From assembly GCA_012510625.1 (NCBI GenBank), contig JAAZHP010000178.1, positions 1 through 28,333 of the forward strand: 28,333 bases of DNA. The letters run 5' to 3'. Origin of the DNA: Bacillota bacterium (GTDB taxonomy: Bacteria > Bacillota > Dethiobacteria > DTU022). Every line of letters starts with the position of its first letter. Positions within the stretch are counted from its first letter, which is position 1. Of the stretch, positions 23,293 through 28,333 are shown one piece after another. Under the pieces are notes generated by a model. It was given only the letters and a program-made list of their open reading frames with translations. It did not search any database and was not told the DNA's origin. A program made the translations under genes and the position numbers.

Positions 23293-23961
23293 ATGTTCAG
23301 GCGAATTATTCGTGAAATAAATGCGGTCAAGGAAAGGGATCCGGCCGCCAGGAGCACTCTTGAGGTGCTGCTCTGCTACCCGGGCCTCCATGCTTTATTT
23401 TTTCACCGCATCGCCTATTTCTTTTACCGTCACGGATTAAAGCTGATAGCAAGGCTTACCTCCCAGTTTTCCCGGTGGCTCACCGGCATCGAGATCCATC
23501 CGGGAGCTAAAGTCGGGGAGGGGCTCTTCATCGATCACGGCATGGGCGTAGTCATCGGTGAGACTGCCGAACTGGGCGACAACGTTACCATTTACCAGGG
23601 GGTGACCCTGGGCGGCACCGGCAAGGAGAAGGGGAAGCGCCACCCCTCCATTGGGGACAACGTGGTTATTGGAGCGGGGGCCAAGGTCCTGGGGCCCATT
23701 GAGATCGGCGACAACAGCAGGATCGGAGCCGGTTCGGTGGTTCTGCGCTCCGTTCCGCCCGGCGCCACGGTGGTGGGCATCCCGGGGCGGGTGGTCTTCT
23801 ACAAAGGTGCCGCAGTACCTTCGATCAACTTGAACCATACCGATCTTCCCGACCCTGTCGCCGAGGCTCTGCAGCGGCTCCAGGACCAGGTTGACAGCTT
23901 GCGGTTTCAGCTCGGGCAAGTAGAAAAGGGGGTAGCGCACTGTGACTTTAAGGCTTTATAA
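23293..23961 (+). CDS. cysE: Serine O-acetyltransferase
   Basis: Makes O-acetylserine from serine and acetyl-CoA, the first committed step of cysteine synthesis. Seen: an N-terminal helical region (LLCYPGLHALFFHRIAYFFY) and a left-handed beta-helix of hexapeptide repeats with IEIHPGAKVGEGLFIDHGMG, VVIGETAELGDNVTIYQGVT, GGTGKEKGKRHP and NVVIGAGAKVLGPIEIGDNS (active-site His in DHG). Length 222 matches Gram-positive CysE. ATG 23293 has GAGGAG about 9 bases upstream; the reading frame also extends back into the T-box leader, but that portion is not coding. It overlaps cysS by 20 bases. Confidence 0.95.
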   Translation: MFRRIIREINAVKERDPAARSTLEVLLCYPGLHALFFHRIAYFFYRHGLKLIARLTSQFSRWLTGIEIHPGAKVGEGLFIDHGMGVVIGETAELGDNVTIYQGVTLGGTGKEKGKRHPSIGDNVVIGAGAKVLGPIEIGDNSRIGAGSVVLRSVPPGATVVGIPGRVVFYKGAAVPSINLNHTDLPDPVAEALQRLQDQVDSLRFQLGQVEKGVAHCDFKAL

Positions 23962-25357
23962 TACCCTAACCCGGCGCAAGGAGGAGTTCAAGCCCCTGCA
24001 TCCGCCGGCAGTGACTTTTTATGTCTGCGGCCCCACTGTTTATGATTACATTCATATCGGCAATGCCCGCGTTTTCATCATCTTTGATGTCATCCGGCGC
24101 TATCTTAACTACAGGGGTTACCGCGTTAAAATGGCGCAAAACTATACTGATATCGATGACAAGATGATCCGGCGAGCCGCCGAAGAGGGGCTCAGCGTAT
24201 CCGAACTGGCAGACAAATTTATCGCCGCTTATGAGGAAGATGCCGCCCGCCTGAGGATCCGTCCGGCGGAGCTGCAGCCGCGCGCTACGGAGCATATCGG
24301 GCCCATTATCAAGCTGATCAGCCGTCTTGAGGAGCGGGGCCTGGCCTATGTCTCCGGGGGGGATGTTTACTTTGACACGGGAGCCTTTAAGGGTTACGGG
24401 CAGCTTTCTCACCAGGCGCTTGAAGAGCTGATCGCGGGGGCCCGCGTGGAGCCGGGAGAGCGGAAAAGGGAGCCGCTCGATTTCGCCCTCTGGAAAAGCC
24501 GCAAGCCTGGGGAGCCGGCCTGGGATAGCCCCTGGGGCAAGGGAAGGCCGGGATGGCACATTGAATGCTCCTCCATGGCCATGCACTACCTCGGTGAGAC
24601 TATCGATCTCCATGCCGGCGGGGCGGACCTGATTTTCCCCCATCATGAAAATGAAGTTGCCCAGAGCACCGGGGCTACAGGAAAAACTTTTGCCCGCTAC
24701 TGGCTCCATGCCGGTTACCTGAACATTGATCAGCAGAAAATGTCCAAGTCCCTGGGCAATGTCCTCACCGTGCGAGGGCTGCTTGAAAACTTCAATCCCC
24801 TCGATTTTCGCTTTTTCATACTTTCGGCGCACTACCGCAGTCCCCTAAGCTTTAGCCGCGACCTGCTTCTCCAGGCCCGCTCCGGCCGGGAGAGGCTCCA
24901 GGAATTGGCGGACAACCTTTACCGGGCTTTGGCCGGGTCTCGCCGGGAGGCCCCGGATGGTGGAGAGAAGCTCTATTCTGCTATCAAGGCGGCGCGGGAT
25001 CGCTTTATCGAGGCCATGGATGATGATTTTAATACTGCCGGGGCCATTGCGGTTCTCTTCGAGCTGGCCCGCGAAGCAAATATCTATCTTAACCGGGAGC
25101 ATCCTCATAACCGGAAGCTCCTGGAGCAGTTGCTGGCTTTATATGGCGAAGCAAACGAGATTTTTGATATACTGGATCTGCGGCAGCCCGATTCTCTTGA
25201 TGAAGAGCTGCGCCAGATGATTGCCCGGCGCGAAGAGGCCAGGCGGAAAAAAGACTGGGCCACTGCGGATCGAATTCGCGATGAGCTGCAGGCGCAGGGG
25301 ATCATCCTTGAGGATACGCCGCATGGCGTCCGCTGGAAGCGGAAAACTGACACTTGA
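23942..25357 (+). CDS. cysS: Cysteinyl-tRNA synthetase
   Basis: Class I synthetase that charges tRNA-Cys. Seen: zinc-binding C29 in YVCGPTVYD, the HIGH-type IHIGNARV, the second zinc cluster HIECSSMAM and FPHHENE, and the KMSKS loop QKMSKSLGN. C-terminal helical DALR-like domain about 340-470. Length 471 is normal. The GTG start at 23942 lies about 9 bases after AAAAGGGGG. It shares the T-box with cysE, so both cysteine synthesis and charging respond to uncharged tRNA-Cys. Confidence 0.97.
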   Translation: MTLRLYNTLTRRKEEFKPLHPPAVTFYVCGPTVYDYIHIGNARVFIIFDVIRRYLNYRGYRVKMAQNYTDIDDKMIRRAAEEGLSVSELADKFIAAYEEDAARLRIRPAELQPRATEHIGPIIKLISRLEERGLAYVSGGDVYFDTGAFKGYGQLSHQALEELIAGARVEPGERKREPLDFALWKSRKPGEPAWDSPWGKGRPGWHIECSSMAMHYLGETIDLHAGGADLIFPHHENEVAQSTGATGKTFARYWLHAGYLNIDQQKMSKSLGNVLTVRGLLENFNPLDFRFFILSAHYRSPLSFSRDLLLQARSGRERLQELADNLYRALAGSRREAPDGGEKLYSAIKAARDRFIEAMDDDFNTAGAIAVLFELAREANIYLNREHPHNRKLLEQLLALYGEANEIFDILDLRQPDSLDEELRQMIARREEARRKKDWATADRIRDELQAQGIILEDTPHGVRWKRKTDT

Positions 25358-25421
25358 GAAGCCATTTTACCCGGTCCAGCCGCTCTTGCAGCGGCAATTC
25401 AAGCGGAAGGTGATGGTAAGA

Positions 25422-26114
25422 ATGCACGTTGAACTGATTGCCTGGACTCCCAATCCCGAGCGCACAGTCGCCGCCGCGGCAAGGCTTTGCTACTCTCCCG
25501 CTTCGGCGGCCGAGATTGCCCGGGCCATGTCCCCGGAAAAGACAAGGTCATTTGTGAAGAAGCTGGTCGAGATGGGTCATCAATCTCCCCTGGAACATGT
25601 TTCCTTTACCTTTGCCATTGACGGGGTCAGCCGGGCCCTTTCACACCAGCTTGTCCGCCACCGCATTGCCTCCTACTCGCAGAAATCACAGCGTTATGTT
25701 GATGAAAAGGGTTTTACCTGGATCATGCCTCCTTCCATTGAAAAAAGTCCGAAGGCAAAAGAGATCTTCGAAAAGCAGATCGAGTCAATCCGCCGCTGCT
25801 ATGCCGAGCTTTGCGCGGCGGTGCCGCGTGAAGATGCGCGCTATATTTTGCCCAATGCCTGCGAGACCAAGCTGGTGGTGACCATGAACGCGCGCAGCCT
25901 GCTCCATTTTTTCCGGGTGCGATGCTGCCGCAGGGCCCAGTGGGAAATCCGCCGCCTGGCCCGGATGATGCTTGCCGAAGTGCGCAAAGTAGCCCCGGAT
26001 CTGTTCAAGGATGCCGGCCCGCCCTGTGAAACTGATCAATACTGTCCCGAAGGGGAAATGAGCTGCGGGCGGCTGCAGGGTAAAGTTAAAGATGAAGATA
26101 AAGCGGAGGCCTGA
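25422..26114 (+). CDS. thyX: Flavin-dependent thymidylate synthase
   Basis: Makes dTMP from dUMP using FAD, NADPH and methylene-tetrahydrofolate, replacing ThyA. Seen: the ThyX signature RHRIASYSQKS (RHR, seven residues, S) followed by QRYV, GHQSPLEHVSFTF, and the C-terminal MNARSLLHFFRVRCCRRAQW with EIRRLA. Length 230 is typical. I choose ATG 25422, about 9 bases after AAGGTG; earlier in-frame ATG/GTG codons overlap the ribosome site. It follows cysS by 64 bases, in the place where many Firmicutes carry mrnC, and overlaps rlmB. Confidence 0.94.
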   Translation: MHVELIAWTPNPERTVAAAARLCYSPASAAEIARAMSPEKTRSFVKKLVEMGHQSPLEHVSFTFAIDGVSRALSHQLVRHRIASYSQKSQRYVDEKGFTWIMPPSIEKSPKAKEIFEKQIESIRRCYAELCAAVPREDARYILPNACETKLVVTMNARSLLHFFRVRCCRRAQWEIRRLARMMLAEVRKVAPDLFKDAGPPCETDQYCPEGEMSCGRLQGKVKDEDKAEA

Positions 26115-26883
26115 GCTTCCCGGCAAGGATGATCTGGTCATCGGGCGCCGGCCGGTGCTCGAAGCGCTCCGCAGCGGAAGCCTGCAGCAGGTCTACCTGG
26201 CGGCCGGTCAAAAAGGAGAAATTATTGACCAGATCAGCCGGGAGGCGCGGAGCCAGGGCTTGCCCTTGGAAGTGATCCCGCGCCGTGAGCTGCACAGGCT
26301 GACAGACGGCGGCAATCACCAGGGCGTGGCGGCCCAGGCCCGCCCTTTTCCATATCTTAAAATTGAGGAGTTGCTGGAGAAAGTTTATGCCCTCACCGGC
26401 GCTCCCTTTTTAATTCTCCTCGATCATCTGCAGGACCCGCAGAATCTAGGTTCACTGATGCGCACCGCCGAAGCGGCGGGCATGGACGGGATCATTATCC
26501 CGCAAGATCGCAGTGTCAAAATTACGCCGGCCGTACGCAAGGTGGCCGCGGGGGCCGCCGAAAGGCTGCCGGTGGCGCGGGTGGTCAACCTGGTCGATGC
26601 GGTGCGGCAGCTAAAAAAAGAGGGATTCTGGGTTTACGGTACAGCGGCCGACGGCCCGCTGCCTTATTACCGGGCCGATTACCGCGTTCCTTTTGTTTTG
26701 GTGATCGGTTCGGAAGGAAAAGGAATCTCCCGTCTTCTCCGGGAGAGCTGCGACGGGATCATCTCCATTCCCATGCGCGGCCCGGGCGGTTCTCTCAATG
26801 CCGCGGTAGCGGCTGCGGTGATTATTTATGCTGCGGCCGCCCAGAGAGAAGGGTGGGGGCTTGGCAAGCCGGAGAGCGATTAA
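26092..26883 (+). CDS. rlmB: SpoU-family RNA 2'-O-ribose methyltransferase (RlmB-like)
   Basis: SAM-dependent methyltransferase of the SPOUT class, probably modifying 23S rRNA (G2251-type). Seen: an N-terminal L30e-like substrate-binding domain with GRRPVLEAL and NHQGVAAQ, then the knot motifs DHLQDPQNLGSLMRTAEAAG (motif 1), VIGSEGKGISRLL (motif 2) and SIPMRGPGGSLNAAVAAA (motif 3). Length 263. ATG 26092 overlaps the thyX end by 23 bases, implying coupling; the ribosome site is weak. The tRNA-modifying TrmH subfamily is an alternative, but the length and L30e domain favour RlmB. Neighbour order supports it (rlmB near cysS and sigH). Confidence 0.9.
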   Translation: MKIKRRPELPGKDDLVIGRRPVLEALRSGSLQQVYLAAGQKGEIIDQISREARSQGLPLEVIPRRELHRLTDGGNHQGVAAQARPFPYLKIEELLEKVYALTGAPFLILLDHLQDPQNLGSLMRTAEAAGMDGIIIPQDRSVKITPAVRKVAAGAAERLPVARVVNLVDAVRQLKKEGFWVYGTAADGPLPYYRADYRVPFVLVIGSEGKGISRLLRESCDGIISIPMRGPGGSLNAAVAAAVIIYAAAAQREGWGLGKPESD

Positions 26884-26934
26884 CGCAGCGGCTGTCATTA
26901 TTCGACATAAATCCCGGAGCAGGCGGAGAAAGGC

Positions 26935-26963
26935 TTGACCGGCCTGGATCTTTGCGTTATAAT
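26935..26963 (+). promoter_or_regulatory. Sigma-A promoter of sigH
   Basis: TTGACC (26935-26940), 17-base spacer, perfect TATAAT (26958-26963), about 60 bases before the GTG start of sigH. Confidence 0.8.
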
Positions 26964-27023
26964 TACTCCATCAACAGAGCAGGTTCCTCCATAAATAAAT
27001 ATAGCCCGACGGAGGCGATTGAT

Positions 27024-27683
27024 GTGAGTTCTTTAGCCCCTGAGCCAAAAGGAAGCAGTAATGTTTATCTGGAGCTTGAGTTTAAAAGTGATGAGGATAT
27101 TGTCAGCGAGGCTAAAGACGGAAACTCCATCGCCCTTGAATTTTTAATTAACAAGTATAAGAATTTTGTGAAAGCTAAGGCAAGATCTTATTTTCTCATC
27201 GGAGCCGACCGTGAGGATATCATCCAGGAAGGGATGATCGGTCTTTATAAGGCTATTCGTGACTTCAGAGGGGACAAGCTTTCATCTTTCCGGGCCTTTG
27301 CCGAGCTCTGCATCACCCGGCAGATTATTACGGCAATTAAAACGGCCACCCGGCAGAAGCATATTCCCCTCAACTCCTATGTGTCTTTGAACAAACCGAT
27401 CTATGATGAAGATTCAGACCGGACCCTGCTTGATGTTCTATCCGGTACCAAGATCACCGATCCCGAAGAGTTGATGATCAACCGGGAAGAATATAACGAT
27501 ATTGAATATAAAATGGGCGAGATTTTAAGCGATCTGGAATGGAAAGTGCTGACTCTCTATCTGGAAGGGAAGTCCTACCAGGAAATTGCCGAAGATCTGG
27601 AGCGCCATGTGAAATCCATCGACAACGCTTTGCAGCGGGTGAAGCGGAAACTGGAGCGCTACCTGGAAGTGAGAAAGGGTTAA
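27024..27683 (+). CDS. sigH: RNA polymerase sigma-H factor (Spo0H type)
   Basis: Alternative sigma factor that in Firmicutes turns on early sporulation and competence genes. Seen: region 2 with KNFVKAKARSYFLIGADREDII and QEGMIGLYKAIRDFRGDKLSSF (given in parts), the very conserved ELCITRQIITAIKTATRQKH, and region 4 SYQEIAEDLERHVKSIDNAL followed by QRVKRKLE. Length 219 matches B. subtilis SigH (218) with high similarity in recall. GTG 27024 is 8 bases after GGAGG; an earlier in-frame start would overlap rlmB. Presence suggests a spore-forming lineage, though it does not prove sporulation. Confidence 0.96.
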   Translation: MSSLAPEPKGSSNVYLELEFKSDEDIVSEAKDGNSIALEFLINKYKNFVKAKARSYFLIGADREDIIQEGMIGLYKAIRDFRGDKLSSFRAFAELCITRQIITAIKTATRQKHIPLNSYVSLNKPIYDEDSDRTLLDVLSGTKITDPEELMINREEYNDIEYKMGEILSDLEWKVLTLYLEGKSYQEIAEDLERHVKSIDNALQRVKRKLERYLEVRKG

Positions 27684-27708
27684 GAGGAATCCGGTTCTGA
27701 ATATAGAG

Positions 27709-27737
27709 TTGACATTTCACGGAGAGCTGTGTATAAT
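27709..27737 (+). promoter_or_regulatory. Consensus promoter of the tRNA cluster
   Basis: Perfect TTGACA (27709-27714), 17-base spacer, perfect TATAAT (27732-27737), 16 bases before the first tRNA. Confidence 0.87.
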
Positions 27738-27753
27738 CGTAAAGTGCTTATGC

Positions 27754-27827
27754 GCGGGTGTAGCTCAATGGCAGAGCGCCAGCTTCCCAAGCTGGTAGCG
27801 TGGGTTCGATTCCCATCACCCGCTCCA
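27754..27827 (+). tRNA. tRNA-Gly (anticodon CCC)
   Basis: Complete cloverleaf with GCGGGTG/CACCCGC acceptor stem, anticodon stem CCAGC/GCTGG around TTCCCAA (anticodon CCC, codon GGG), T-loop TTCGATT, discriminator U usual for Gly, and encoded CCA. Confidence 0.95.
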
Positions 27828-27834
27828 GCGACGA

Positions 27835-27911
<77 letters not shown>

Positions 27912-27917
27912 TTTATA

Positions 27918-27941
27918 GGAAATCGCGAAGTTGCGGTTTCC
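27918..27941 (+). other. Hairpin between tRNA-fMet and tRNA-Thr
   Basis: GGAAATCGC (27918-27926) pairs with GCGGTTTCC (27933-27941) with one G-U pair and a 6-base loop, followed by TTTATATA. It may be a weak terminator or a processing signal splitting the tRNA transcript. Confidence 0.5.
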
Positions 27942-27960
27942 TTTATATACATAAGATATT

Positions 27961-28036
27961 GCTCACGTAGCTCAGGAGGCAGAGCGTATCCTTGGTAAGG
28001 ATAAGGTCACCGGTTCGAATCCGGTCGTGAGCTCCA
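27961..28036 (+). tRNA. tRNA-Thr (anticodon GGT)
   Basis: Acceptor GCTCACG/CGTGAGC, anticodon stem TATCC/GGATA around TTGGTAA (anticodon GGT, codons ACC/ACU), T-arm ACCGG/CCGGT with TTCGAAT, encoded CCA. Confidence 0.95.
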
Positions 28037-28037
28037 C

Positions 28038-28114
28038 GGCGGCGTAGCTCAGCTGGCTAGAGCATGCGGTTCATACCCGCAGTGTCCGGGGTTCGAGTCC
28101 CTGCGCCGCCACCA
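28038..28114 (+). tRNA. Elongator tRNA-Met (CAT)
   Basis: Fully paired acceptor GGCGGCG/CGCCGCC (no C1-A72 mismatch), anticodon stem TGCGG/CCGCA around TTCATAC, anticodon CAT, T-arm CGGGG/CCCTG, discriminator A, encoded CCA. A lysidine-modified tRNA-Ile2 also has CAT, but the body resembles elongator Met from Bacillus. Confidence 0.88.
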
Positions 28115-28139
28115 TTTCTTTATTTTTTTGCAAATGTGG

Positions 28140-28145
28140 CATAAT
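28140..28145 (+). promoter_or_regulatory. Possible -10 box for tuf
   Basis: CATAAT after a T-rich stretch, about 60 bases before the tuf start. The -35 is poor, so tuf may instead be read from the tRNA promoter. Confidence 0.28.
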
Positions 28146-28205
28146 AGGGTAAAGGTGAATTCTGGAATCACGGACTTTCTTTTTACCTAATGAGGAGGTG
28201 CCGAA

Positions 28206-28333
28206 GTGGCTAAGAAAAAGTATGAGCGGACCAAGCCCCACGTGAACATTGGGACCATTGGTCATGTGGACCATGGCAAGACCACGTTGACGGCGGCGAT
28301 TACATCTTGTTTATCCAATGCGGGATTGGCGCA
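28206..28333 (+). CDS. tuf: Elongation factor Tu, 5' end only
   Basis: Delivers aminoacyl-tRNA to the ribosome. The visible 42 codons, running off the window edge, encode MAKKKYERTKPHVNIGTIGH followed by VDHGKTTLTAAIT, the EF-Tu N-terminus with P-loop GHVDHGKT. The GTG start is 8 bases after GAGGAGG. Its place after sigH and tRNAs suggests the following rpmG-secE-nusG ribosomal region, which is outside the window. Truncated only by the window end. Confidence 0.96.
   Translation, partial: MAKKKYERTKPHVNIGTIGHVDHGKTTLTAAITSCLSNAGLA

Noticed and set aside
23966..24832. 288-codon open frame on the minus strand
   Set aside because: It lies entirely inside cysS on the opposite strand, has no ribosome site or recognisable domain, and reflects the GC-rich codon pattern of cysS.
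28071..28274. Minus-strand reading frame ending AAQGLEPRTLRV, across tRNA-Met and the tuf start
   Set aside because: Again an antisense-tRNA artefact, also covering the real EF-Tu start.

Overview
This window is an ordinary but information-rich piece of a bacterial chromosome, most likely from a low-abundance or uncultured anaerobic member of the Clostridia (Peptococcaceae or Thermoanaerobacterales-like). The evidence is strong AGGAGG-type ribosome binding sites, a sigma-H (Spo0H) gene, a cysteine T-box leader, Bacillus-like gene order from the yacL-type PIN/TRAM gene to sigH, an NAD-linked class 1B dihydroorotate dehydrogenase (pyrK-pyrD) and thyX-type thymidylate synthesis. The species cannot be named from the sequence alone. 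No CRISPR array, insertion sequence, phage gene or obvious defence island is present, and I found no previously undescribed multi-gene system.

Layout. (1) Positions 86-2352, + strand: a YhaM-like OB-fold/HD exoribonuclease, then a TPR protein with a C-terminal helix-turn-helix, ending in a good intrinsic terminator. (2) 2577-6431, +: pyrC-pyrK-pyrD and nfo (endonuclease IV), tightly packed with overlapping ends. (3) 6707-11942, - strand: a conserved but unassigned Cys-containing protein with its own consensus promoter, and a complete branched-chain amino acid type ABC transporter (livK-livH-livM-livG-livF). (4) 12309-15212, +: a CarD-type RNA polymerase-binding regulator behind tandem promoters, then yacL-type PIN/TRAM, ispD and ispF. 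(5) 15406-22432, +: a complete F-type ATP synthase operon, atpZ-atpI-atpB-E-F-H-A-G-D-C. (6) 22554-22739, -: a small zinc-ribbon protein with a consensus promoter. (7) 22971-26883, +: promoter, cysteine T-box, cysE-cysS-thyX-rlmB. (8) 27024-28333, +: sigH, a four-tRNA cluster (Gly-CCC, initiator Met, Thr-GGT, elongator Met) and the start of tuf, cut by the window edge.

How the genes work together: the pyr cluster makes orotate; ispD and ispF are steps three and five of the MEP isoprenoid pathway; the atp operon encodes all F1Fo subunits plus the two assembly or ion-supply proteins; cysE and cysS are jointly controlled by uncharged tRNA-Cys through the T-box; sigH leads to a translation locus (tRNAs, tuf).

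The points most worth a second look are: an ATP synthase c subunit whose first helix has lost every glycine of the packing motif (Ala/Ala/Ala/Ser/Ser instead); a perfect 12-bp hairpin just after that gene; the fully resolvable cysteine T-box; the replacement of gltX by the whole atp operon in an otherwise Bacillus-like order; two small unassigned proteins with near-perfect promoters; and an unusually high share of TTG and GTG start codons.
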